A stretch of 14,136 nucleotides of DNA, taken from the NCBI GenBank assembly GCA_964580725.1, contig CAZOLV010000114.1, positions 1-14,136 of the forward strand, given 5' to 3'. Each line of letters starts with the position of its first letter. The first letter of the stretch is position 1. This document shows, in pieces, positions 1 through 8,114 of this stretch. Origin of the DNA: Amarolinea sp964580725 (GTDB lineage Bacteria; Chloroflexota; Anaerolineae; SSC4; Amarolineaceae). The notes beneath the pieces were generated by a model, which saw nothing but the letters and a program-made list of their open reading frames with translations, was not told the DNA's origin and did not search any database. A program made the position numbers and the translations under genes.

Positions 1-70
1 TTCCTACTTCCTACTTCCTACTTCCTACTTCCTACTTCCTACTTCCTACTTCCTAATTCCTACTTCCTAG
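1..70. repeat. Heptanucleotide tandem repeat (TTCCTAC)n
   Basis: Ten contiguous 7-bp units fill the first 70 bases. Eight are TTCCTAC; unit 8 is TTCCTAA and unit 10 is TTCCTAG. The array starts at the window edge, so it may continue to the left. No reading frame uses it. It resembles the short tandem heptanucleotide repeats (STRR-like) known from intergenic regions of cyanobacteria and other bacteria with large genomes; that analogy is inference. Confidence 0.95.
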
Positions 71-103
71 AATCGCCCGGCACCAAACTCGAGCGCCAGC
101 TCG

Positions 104-121
104 AACCTGCTGAACCAGGTT
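104..121. other. Small hairpin AACCTG/CAGGTT
   Basis: AACCTG (104-109) pairs with CAGGTT (116-121) around a 6-nt loop. There is no T-run after it, so it is a weak terminator candidate. Its stem sequence is the same as that of the hairpin at 142-159. Confidence 0.4.
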
Positions 122-141
122 GAACATGACGCAATCCGAGC

Positions 142-163
142 AACCTGCTTCGGCAGGTTTTCT
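142..163 (+). terminator. Probable rho-independent terminator upstream of the first gene
   Basis: AACCTGC (142-148), a TTCG tetraloop (149-152) and GCAGGTT (153-159) form a 7-bp stem followed by TTCT; the run TTTT occupies 158-161. A UUCG loop on a C-G closing pair is unusually stable. It would end transcription of a gene left of the window or insulate the promoter at about 240. The U-tract is short, so efficiency is uncertain. Confidence 0.55.
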
Positions 164-239
164 CGTGCCAGGCGTCGGATTCACCCGATTCTTGCCCGGC
201 GACGCGCGGTTAATTTACGATCTCTAAACGATTGGGTTG

Positions 240-245
240 TATAAT
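240..245 (+). promoter_or_regulatory. Probable -10 box of the first gene
   Basis: A perfect TATAAT lies at 240-245 in the A/T-rich island that precedes the first gene. No good -35 hexamer sits 16-18 nt upstream; the nearest candidates are TTACGA (215-220, 19-nt spacer) and TTTACG (214-219, 20-nt spacer). Transcription would start near 252 and leave a leader of about 75 nt before the ATG at 326. Confidence 0.45.
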
Positions 246-325
246 CGAGACCTCACGTCCAGTGTGCGCGTCGCGTACGCTCTTCTGATTCAATGACTGT
301 CGCTGTCACTATTCAAGGAGGGATG

Positions 326-865
326 ATGTTCAACCGACCCTGGCTCCGAGAACCGGCGCTGCTTGGTTTCCTGACGTTCAGCGCGATGCTGCCGATTCAG
401 GCATTTCACAACGTAGAGCACCTTTCACAGATGATCCAGAAATACGTCTGGCATCTCAACCGTTATCCGGGCCTCTTGGGCGTCTGGTTCGACTTCGAGT
501 GGATCCACCTGTTCTACAACCTGGCGCTGCTTTTTACGCTGCTGGCCACCTGGGTCATCTACCGGCGCAATCCCGGCATTTGGCGCGCCACTGCTGTGGG
601 CGATCCTCTGCTCGCCTTTCTGTTTCTGTTCCAGAGCTTCCATGTGGCGGAACATGTCGTGCGCGTGACCCAGTACCTGCAGGGCATGAACTCGCCAACC
701 CCCGGCATTCTGGGCTGGCTGCTGCCGGTGGTGGAATATCACTTCTATCTCAACACAGTGGTGACCATAGCGCTGATCATCACCTATCTGGCGTTTCGTC
801 CCTGGGAGGGTCTGCGCAGCGGCGTTGTCACCACAGCACAAGCAGAGGGAGCCATGAGATCATGA
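326..865 (+). CDS. Four-helix membrane protein with duplicated FHxxEH units
   Basis: A 179-residue integral membrane protein that I cannot assign to a named family. Four hydrophobic helices are visible (about residues 10-27, 60-78, 94-112 and 140-157). The two halves align without gaps at a fixed offset of 78 residues: F27-H28/F105-H106, E31-H32/E109-H110, Q38/Q116, P48-G49/P126-G127, L51-G52/L129-G130, H61/H139, N65/N143 and R80/R158. The duplicated His and Glu residues sit at helix ends or within helices, so a metal or heme site between the halves is possible (inference). ATG 326 is preferred over ATG 293 because AAGGAGG (315-321) lies just upstream; ATG 323 is an alternative. The gene shares an ATGA overlap with the next one, so the two are probably co-translated. 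Chloroflexota-wide orthologues are likely but were not checked. Confidence 0.85.
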   Translation: MFNRPWLREPALLGFLTFSAMLPIQAFHNVEHLSQMIQKYVWHLNRYPGLLGVWFDFEWIHLFYNLALLFTLLATWVIYRRNPGIWRATAVGDPLLAFLFLFQSFHVAEHVVRVTQYLQGMNSPTPGILGWLLPVVEYHFYLNTVVTIALIITYLAFRPWEGLRSGVVTTAQAEGAMRS

Positions 866-1062
866 CACTTCTTGCTTCGACCAATTTACACGTGTTGTTT
901 CACGATACCACCAGAACGCCCGGCCTGCTAGAATACCTGATCATGTTCCTGTTTCTGGCTGCGGCCGTGGCGGCTCTTTACTTTGCTTTGCGCATTCCCC
1001 GGCTGCCTGCGCATCAGCGTCCGCGCCGAACTGAAGGCCAGCCGTTATCCGGCGAGCGCTGA
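862..1062 (+). CDS. Small single-pass membrane protein (66 aa)
   Basis: The start ATG (862-864) overlaps the stop TGA (863-865) of the previous gene, which implies translational coupling; GAGGGAG at 844-850 is a distant Shine-Dalgarno. The product has a polar N-terminus containing two His residues, one hydrophobic helix (about residues 23-43) and a strongly basic C-tail, which predicts N-out/C-in topology. Its helix and following motif (E24...ALR-I-P-x3-A-H51) resemble residues 39-65 of the giant protein encoded just downstream (E39...ALR-V-P-x3-A-H65). The two may contact the same partner, or the segment may have been copied; this is inference. I do not recognise a family. It could work as a small subunit of the four-helix protein. 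Confidence 0.75.
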   Translation: MTLLASTNLHVLFHDTTRTPGLLEYLIMFLFLAAAVAALYFALRIPRLPAHQRPRRTEGQPLSGER

Positions 1063-1080
1063 GAACCGCTCATCGCGTCG

Positions 1081-1118
1081 AGAGGCCTGTCAGGTTTTCC
1101 AAAACCTGATAGGTCTTT
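1081..1118. terminator. Long hairpin between the small gene and the giant gene
   Basis: An 18-bp stem with three G-U pairs joins 1081-1098 to 1101-1118, centred on CC (1099-1100). The core is CAGGTTTT/AAAACCTG. The 3' arm ends in TCTTT, so it may act as a weak or partial terminator for the two-gene cluster, or as an mRNA-stabilising structure ahead of the giant gene's Shine-Dalgarno at 1155-1162. The innermost pairs cannot all form because the loop would be too tight. Confidence 0.6.
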
Positions 1119-1166
1119 GCCCGAATTATTGAGATGATACAGAGGAAGTTCTTCGGGAGGAGAGTC

Positions 1167-4100
1167 ATGAAATCCTGGCTCAAGTTCGTTTCTGCCCTGG
1201 TGATCGTCGCCATTCTGTGGATGGCGGTGCGCCCTGCAGCGCATCAGGAAGTGGCTCCCACCGGAGCAACCTATCTGGCTGAAGTGCTATTGGTGCTGAT
1301 CGTCGCCATCACGGCGGCCAGTTTCTGGCTGGCGCTGCGTGTGCCTGGCCGAACGGCCCATGTCCCCGCACCAGCCGCCCGCAGACGCTGGGCATCCCTG
1401 CGTTGGTTACTCGTGCTCATGGTCGCCGCCGCGCCGCTGTTCATTGCCGTCCTGATGTGGCCCGTTCTGCAGCCCTCGCCGCATGATCTGCGCAACTGGC
1501 GCTCGTTCGTGCCCGAATGGGTAGTCTCTGCAATTGTATCAGTCGGTCTGGCCCAGGGACCGATGACGCCGGTTGACCCCGATGTCAACGATGATGGGTT
1601 CGTTGACATTCGCGACATCCAACAGGTGACAGGGTGTTGGCTACAACCGCTCAGCGCCCCCGGCTGCGCCGCCAGTGATGTCAATCACGATCAGGTCATT
1701 GACATTGATGACATCATGTTGGTGGCGCAGGCCTGGCAGCGCACACTGACCGCCGTCGTGCGCACCAGTCCCATGCACGGTGAGGCCAACGTCGCCGTCA
1801 CACGTGAGACGATCATCGCTTTCAACCAGCCGCTTGACATTGCCGGTGTGCTGCCCTCCAACTTCACGGCGACATACTCTGGCCAATCCCTGGCCTATCA
1901 TCTCTACGTTTCGGCCGACGCCAAAACGGTGACGGTCTTTTACGATGAGGACCTGCCCGCCAGCACGCGCGTGCGGGTGACAGTCAACGGCGACGCCCTG
2001 GCCGACGAAGCCGGTTATGCCGTGGACGCCGATGGCGATGGGCAACCTGGCGGCCAGGGCGTCATCGAGTTCGACACGCTCAGTTTGACGATCATTCCCG
2101 ACACCATTGTCTGCGGCCGTGTCTACGCCTCCGAATTGGCTCTGGGGCCGGATGGCGAATCTGTGGACACGCCATTGGCCAATGTGACGGTGACGGTGGA
2201 CGGTCGCGAAGCCACACTACGTGCGGTGACCGACGCCGCGGGCGATTTCTGTCTGAACCCTGCGCCCGCCGGCGATTTCTTCGTGCACATAGATGGGCGC
2301 ACCGTGACGCAGGGTGTCCCACCTGGCGCATACTACCCCTTCGTCGGCAAACGTTGGACATCGGTCCCTGGCCAGACCACGCACATTGGCAACATCTACC
2401 TGCCGCTGGTGCCGCCAGACACACTGCAAGTTGTCAGCGCCAGTCAGACGATTTCCGTCACCTTCGCTGCCTCGGTATTGAACCAACATCCAGAACTGGC
2501 CGGAACGCTGCTGGTCATGCCGCCCAACAACCTCTTCAGCGACAACGGCACCCGCGGCGGCTCGGTGGGGATGGCGCCGGTTCCGGCCGACCGCCTGCCT
2601 GGGCCGCTGCCGTCCGGATTGAGCCTGCCGATGGTGATCACGATTCAAACCAACGGGCCGAGCAACTTCGACCTGCCTGTGCCCGTCTGTTTTCCCAACC
2701 TGCCCCAACCGGCCACCGGTCAGCCATTGGCGCCTGGCGCTGAAAGCGCGCTCTGGAGTTTCAACCACGACACGGGCGAATTCGAGGTTGCGGCTGCCAT
2801 GACGACGACGGCTGACGGGAGTCTGGTGTGCACCAATCCCGGTGAGGGTGTGTTGGCGCCCGGTTGGCACGGCACCATGCCCGGCACCTCACCGGGCGCC
2901 GTCCCGCCGCCTGGCAATTGCGGCAATGATCAGTTTCTTTTCAACTGTGGCTATGCTGCCGCCACTGCTGCAATTGACTGCGCTGCCACCCTGCTGCCGC
3001 TGGGCTGTGTTGGCGGCGCGGTCTACAACACAGGTGCGACCGGTCGGGACTGTTGGGTCGCTGTGATCAACGATCCTTACACATCGGATAGCGCCTGTTG
3101 GGGCTCTCTGCAGAACAATGCGCTCGGCACACTTGCCGGCTGCATCCCTTTCGCGGGAGCGCCAACGACCTGTTTTCTGGGCGCGTCCGGCGTTGCAGAC
3201 GCGTGCAGTTGTCCCCAACCACCCGCACCGCCATCACCGCCGCCGCCGCCGCCAACCGATACACCAGAACCAACCGATACACCAGAACCAACAGATACAC
3301 CAGAGCCGACCGATACCCCGACGCCGGCGCCGACCAACACACCCACCGATACCCCGACGCCCGTGGATACCAATACGCCCACCGATACCCCGACGCCCGT
3401 GGATACCAATACGCCCACACATACCCCGACGCCCGTGGATACCAATACGCCCACCTGGACCCCCACCCCAGGACCGACCGCGACGCCAACGCGTACGCCC
3501 TCTCACACCCCGACGCAGACGCCCACCCGCACCCATACGCCCACCCCCACACCCACCCGCACGCTCACCCCAACGCCCCTGGTCACCCCACCATCGGTTC
3601 CCACGCCCCCGGCAGTGGTGATCAACGAAGTGGCCTGGATGGGTACAGCGGCATCGGCCGACCACCAATGGATCGAGCTGTACAACAACGGCGCGGCGCC
3701 GGTTGACCTGACGGGCTGGCATCTGATTGGTAACAACGGCTCACCCATGATCGCCCTGACAAGCGCCATCGCCGGCAATGGTTTCTTCCTGCTCGAACGC
3801 GACACTGACAACGCCGTGGCCGACGTCGCCGCCGATCAAATCTTCAGCGGCGCCCTCAGCACCTATGGCGAATCGCTGACCCTGCTCGACGCCGGCGGCG
3901 TCGTGGTGGATGTCATGAATGCTGCCAATGGGCCGTGGCCGGGCGGCAATCTCGACGAGCGCGTCAGCATGGAGCGCATTGACCCCGGCCTGCCTGGCGG
4001 TGACGCCAACTGGGGCACGAACAACCTGTTGACCCATAACGGCCTGGACGCCAACGGTCGCATTCTCTATGCCACCCCCAAACGATTGAATTCGATCTCT

Positions 4101-6831
4101 GACGTCGAGACAATGAGCTTCCAGGCGCATCTGGGTTTTGCACAGGCGTCAGCCGACTACTATACGATCATTTGGGGATCGCCCGTGTGGACGGGCGGCG
4201 ATCTGGCCAGTTTGCCACAAACCATCTCACTGTTGTCTGACATGTTCGACGAAGTGCACGCGGCCATGTTGACCACGTCGGACGGCGGCCGGCTCATCAC
4301 AGCGGCTGAGATCAGCGTCATTCAGGCGGCGCCGCGCCCATCGCACATCGGCGCCAGCGACATCGCAGACCTGGCCGGATACATCAATCGCACTGTCCAA
4401 CGTTGGGGCCAGGGCATCTACACCCATGCCCAGGCCGGCGCCAGCGATTTCATTGATCGCGATCAGCTTGGGGCGGCGCTCTCGCGCCTGGAGACTTACG
4501 GTCGCCGTCTCGATACGTTGAGTATCCAGGAGTTGAGCCTGGGCGGCGCCGCCAACGAATACCTGAACGCCCTCTACCCCAGTCTGGTCAACGGAGTGGC
4601 GCCAGGCGAGCGCAGTCACACCTACTATCTGCTGCGTGATACTGTCAGCGGGAGCATCCAGCGTGGACGCCTGAACGGCGCCGGCCGGTTGGCCGTTGCT
4701 TCTATCACGCCTCGTACCTCTTTCGAGCTGCGGTTGATCAATCCCTTCACACTGATGTTTGGCAGCGTCGCGTTCGTTTCGGCGCCGGCCGGACGGACGA
4801 CCGAGATTCCATCGGTGTTGTTCTATTCCCTTGACGATGCCACCGACAGCGATGGCGATGGTCTACCCGACCTGGCCGAAATGGTCGTTGGCACCTCGTC
4901 CAACAATCCAGACACCGACGGCGACGGTATTGGCGATCACGCCGAACTGCTGCAGGGCACCGACCCGCTCAGCGGTCTGCCGACGCAAATTGGCATCATC
5001 GCCAGCGCCGATACGCCGGGCAGCGCCGTGGATGTGTGTGCGCTCAACGACCTGATCGCAGTCGCCGACGGCGCGGCCGGCGTGGCGCTGTTCCGCCCCT
5101 ATACCGGTCGCAACCCGGTCATCTTGCGCCAGATCAACACCCCCGGCAGCGCCCTACGTGTTGCCTGCGGTATCGGTTTTGTGGCTGTGGCAGACGGCGC
5201 ATCCGGGCTGGCCATCCTGGATGTGAACGATCCCTCGCTGGCCTTCATCCGCAGTCAAGTCACATTGGGCAGCACTGTCGCCGCGGTCGCGGCGAACGGA
5301 GACCTGGTCTACGCCGGTCTGGCCAATGGCGCTGTCGTGGTTGTGGATGCCAGCAATGGACAAGTTGTCTCGCAGGTCACGCCGCAGGCGACCGCCGTGC
5401 GCGACCTGAGTGTCAGCGGCAATTACCTGTTCGAGTTGACCAGCGCGCGCGTCTACGCGCTCTTGCTCGACGGCAGCCAATTAAATCCAACCAGTCTGGC
5501 CGTGTCGCCCTACGTTGCCAGCGCCAACAGCCGTCTGTTTGCCGGCGTTGACACGCTCTACTCCGTGCATGGTAAGGGCTTCAACACCTTCGACATCACC
5601 AATCCGGCCAACCTCACGTTGATTGCGGCCGGAAACACCAGTGCGTTTGGCTGGCAGCACCTGGCCCCCAACGGTTCCGGCCTGGGTGTGGCTGCGGTGG
5701 GGCCAAACGGCACCGGCGCGCCGAGCAACATTTCCATCTATGACGTGAGCGATCCGACGCAAACCAACGCCCTGCTCGGAACCTACGTCACGCCGGGTAA
5801 TACCCGTGCGTCCGCCATCTACAATGGCCTGGCTTACGTGGCTGACAACCAGTCTGGCCTGCAGGTTGTAAACTATCTCGCCTACGACAACCTGGGCGCC
5901 CCGCCGTCGCTGAGCCTGGCAGCCAGTTTCCCACTGAATCCGGCGCAAGCGCCGGCTGGCTCGCCCGTCTGGATCGCTGCGCAAGTGAGCGACGATGTGC
6001 AGGTGCGCAACGTCGAGTTCTACGTGGATAGTCAGAAGATGGTCACAGATGGCGCGTTCCCGTTCGAGTATCGTTTCACGGCGCCGCCTTTGGCCCAGGG
6101 AACCTTCACCGTACAGGCGCGGGCCAGCGACACCGGCGGCAACACAACCTGGACTTCCCCGCTGGTGATCAGCCTGGCGCCGCCTCCGCCGCCTCCGCCG
6201 GCGGCCGAGTTGAGTGTCCAGGCTGCAGCGACGCCGGACCCAGCCCAGATCTTTGCGACAGCAACCTTTACTTTCACCATCAACAACGCCGGTCCAAACG
6301 CGGCGCCAAACACAACCCTGAGCGGCGCCCTGCCAGGTGATGGGCTGCAGGTGCAAGCGGTCACGCCGAGCCAGGGCATCTGCCAGGTCAACGGCGCTGC
6401 GCTGACCTGCGCCCTGGGCACGCTCAACTCAGGCGCTGCTGCGACGGTAACGGTCACTGGCGCCGTGCAGCGCGCCGGATCAATCCAGATTGGCGTGAGC
6501 GTCGCCAGCGATGCATCCGACAATTACCTGCTGGATAACCAGGCCACGGCTGCCATCACTGTTCCTGCGTTGAACGTCAGCGGCACGTTGCCCGGCAACA
6601 CAACCTGGGCTGGCTCGGTCATCCTGAGTGGGGATGTGATCGTGCCGGCCGGCGTCACCCTGACGATTCTGCCAGACACGACCGTCGAAGGCACCAGCAG
6701 CGCCGAACTGCGCGTGCTCGGTCATCTCGAGGCGGTCGGCGATGTCACGCAGCCAATCACGTTGACTTCCAGTCTCGACAGCGGGGGTGACCAGTGGCAG
6801 GGGCTGGTGTTCGATGGCGGGACGGGGCATC
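1167..6831 (+). CDS. Giant membrane-anchored surface mosaic protein (5' part, runs into assembly gap)
   Basis: This holds the first 1,888 residues of a very large cell-surface protein. ATG 1167 is chosen because GGGAGGAG (1155-1162) precedes it; ATG 1134 has no such site. Three helices (about 4-21, 39-58 and 80-101) with basic flanks place the rest outside the cell. In order follow: a dockerin-like pair of calcium loops (D139-x-N-x-D-G-x-x-D147-x-x-D150 and D171-x-N-x-D-x3-D179-x-x-D182); an SbsA-like Ig domain (about 194-306); a carboxypeptidase-regulatory-like fold (about 313-380); a Cys-rich segment (about 584-688); a Pro/Thr linker (about 686-813); a lamin-tail domain (about 814-955); an unassigned region; TSP3-like DxDGDG repeats (about 1227-1270); LVIVD-type propeller repeats (about 1273-1575); an Ig-like domain; a complete DUF11 domain; and the start of a parallel beta-helix. 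The domain list suggests adhesion or polysaccharide contact; no catalytic domain was recognised. Confidence 0.9.
3255..3452 (+). repeat. Pro/Thr linker DNA repeats (18 bp x4 and 36 bp x3)
   Basis: Within the giant gene, four 18-bp units coding TDTPEP or TDTPTP occupy 3255-3326, and three 36-bp units coding T-x-TPTPVDTNTP occupy 3345-3452. The first two 36-bp units are identical and the third differs at two bases. All units are multiples of three, so copy-number change would alter linker length without a frameshift. Such linkers are typical spacers of Chloroflexota surface proteins and are plausible glycosylation sites. Confidence 0.9.
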
Positions 6832-6931
6832 NNNNNNNNNNNNNNNNNNNNNNNNNNNNNNNNNNNNNNNNNNNNNNNNNNNNNNNNNNNNNNNNNNNNN
6901 NNNNNNNNNNNNNNNNNNNNNNNNNNNNNNN
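6832..6931. other. Assembly gap (exactly 100 N)
   Basis: A run of exactly 100 N, the usual placeholder for a gap of unknown length. The reading frame to the left (codon phase of 1167) differs from that to the right (codon phase of 6932), which carries no biological meaning because the true gap length is unknown. Beta-helix sequence lies on both sides, so repeats in that region may have broken the assembly. Confidence 0.98.
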
Positions 6932-7810
6932 GCGCGCAACGTGCTGACCGGCGAACTGCGCATCGAGCACAGCACCATACGTCGTGTACAGGCCACGAAC
7001 GGCGCTTACCACTACATTGACTTTGGTCTGTACGCCGACAACAGCCATCTGCGCATCGGCGACTCGGTTTTCACTGACAATGGCGGTTCGACGAACGATT
7101 ACGGAATCTACGTCACCGGGAGCAGCAGCGTGGTAACCCTGACCAACACAACGCTGACCGACAACGCCGGGTATGGTCTGCGGGTCAATGGCGGTCAGGT
7201 GAGCATGAGCTGCGGCGAGGCGACGATCAACAGCAACAATGGCCTCTATGTGACCGGCGGAACGTTCTTCGTGAGCGGCGCCTCGATCGCCGGCAACGTC
7301 GGCTACGGATTGCGCAACACGACGGCCAGCGTGATGGACGCACGCGACAACTGGTGGGGCGACGCCAGCGGGCCGAGCGGTGTGGGGCCTGGCACGGGCG
7401 ATGCGGTCAGCAGCAACGTGCTCTACGACCCCTGGCTCACCACGCCTGGCTGCGTCATTCCTCCTCCCCGGAGCGGCGATCCGGTCTTGCCGGCGCCTTC
7501 TGGGCTGGTGCTCACGCTCTCGGCGCCGATCTTCCCGCCCGATTACAGCGGCCCGTTCGACCCCGTGCTGGCCACGACGCCGTTGACCTATACGGTCCAG
7601 GCGACCAACTACGGGCCTGAGGTTGTCCGGCAGGTTATCCTGACCGGCCTGCTGCCGTCAGGTTTGGTCATTCTGTCGGCAACGACAGAACAGGGTGCAT
7701 CGTGCAGCCAATCCGATGGCGTGACTCTCTGCGATCTGGGCGAACTGGCGCCGCAGAGCACGACGACGATCGTGTTGGTTGCAGTTGCGGAATGGGCGCA
7801 GGAGCCGTGA
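6932..7810 (+). CDS. Giant surface protein, 3' part: beta-helix and truncated DUF11
   Basis: This is probably the continuation of the giant protein across the gap: 292 residues open from the gap to TGA at 7808-7810. The first two thirds are a right-handed parallel beta-helix with rungs of the type 'I-x-N-S-x-G-x-Y-V-x-G' and a closing DNWWGDASGPSG motif, a usual terminal feature of such helices. The last ~100 residues begin a DUF11 domain (TYTVQATNYGPE...CDLGELAPQST). They stop about 30 residues short of the full domain seen earlier in the same protein (about 6204-6566), which continues to an N-Q-A-T strand. No C-terminal membrane helix, LPxTG or sorting motif is present, so anchoring rests on the N-terminal helices. 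It could belong to a different gene if the gap is large, but the shared domain types make one gene more likely. Confidence 0.75.
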   Translation, partial: ARNVLTGELRIEHSTIRRVQATNGAYHYIDFGLYADNSHLRIGDSVFTDNGGSTNDYGIYVTGSSSVVTLTNTTLTDNAGYGLRVNGGQVSMSCGEATINSNNGLYVTGGTFFVSGASIAGNVGYGLRNTTASVMDARDNWWGDASGPSGVGPGTGDAVSSNVLYDPWLTTPGCVIPPPRSGDPVLPAPSGLVLTLSAPIFPPDYSGPFDPVLATTPLTYTVQATNYGPEVVRQVILTGLLPSGLVILSATTEQGASCSQSDGVTLCDLGELAPQSTTTIVLVAVAEWAQEP

Positions 7811-8114
7811 CCCGCGACGGGGGCGTTGAGCAGAGTTGCCAACTTTTGGAAAGTTGGCAACTCTGCCCGGCTGAAATTGCCCTGTTGGTGGACGCATGCC
7901 GCGCCCGCCTGGCCGGGGCCTGGCCGGCGTCTGGCGAGTTGGCGGGCCGGCTGCTGGCGGCGCATACGCCGGCGCACGATCATGCTCAGCAGCAGTGCGC
8001 TGGCCCAGTAGGGCAGCGGCAGCCTGTCCGGCGTGAGCCGGGTCCAGGCGCGCCAGCGTGCGTCGGCAGCTTGAGGAGATGGTGCGTCGCCGGGCATGGT
8101 CATGCGATGTGCGC
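7811..8114. other. Convergent intergenic region without a confident gene
   Basis: 304 bases separate the end of the giant gene from the end of the permease operon. They contain the palindrome at 7831-7865. On the minus strand a frame opens at ATG 8103-8101, 11 nt after the permease stop, with an early hydrophobic stretch (LPYWASALLLSMIV). It lacks a Shine-Dalgarno, turns into Arg/Pro-rich sequence and runs through the palindrome into the antisense of the giant gene. It may be the decayed start of a lost operon gene, but I do not call it a gene. Confidence 0.5.
7831..7865. terminator. Perfect 15-bp palindrome between convergent genes
   Basis: CAGAGTTGCCAACTT (7831-7845) and its exact reverse complement (7851-7865) enclose TTGGA. 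It lies 20 nt after the stop of the + strand giant gene and about 250 nt after the stop of the - strand transporter operon, where a shared bidirectional terminator would be expected. No T-tract follows on either strand, so it may instead be a dispersed palindromic element. Confidence 0.65.

Noticed and set aside
499..861. Upstream extension of the small membrane protein frame (start at 499)
   Set aside because: This part lies out of frame within the four-helix protein gene and shows no membrane or motif pattern; the ATG at 862 with ATGA overlap is the natural start.
3067..3722. Minus- and plus-strand frames across the Pro/Thr linker
   Set aside because: They arise from the repetitive, codon-biased linker DNA in alternative frames and have no start signals.
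6786..6947. Frameshift in the giant gene at the N run
   Set aside because: The 100 N are a placeholder, so the phase change between the sides carries no information on a real frameshift.
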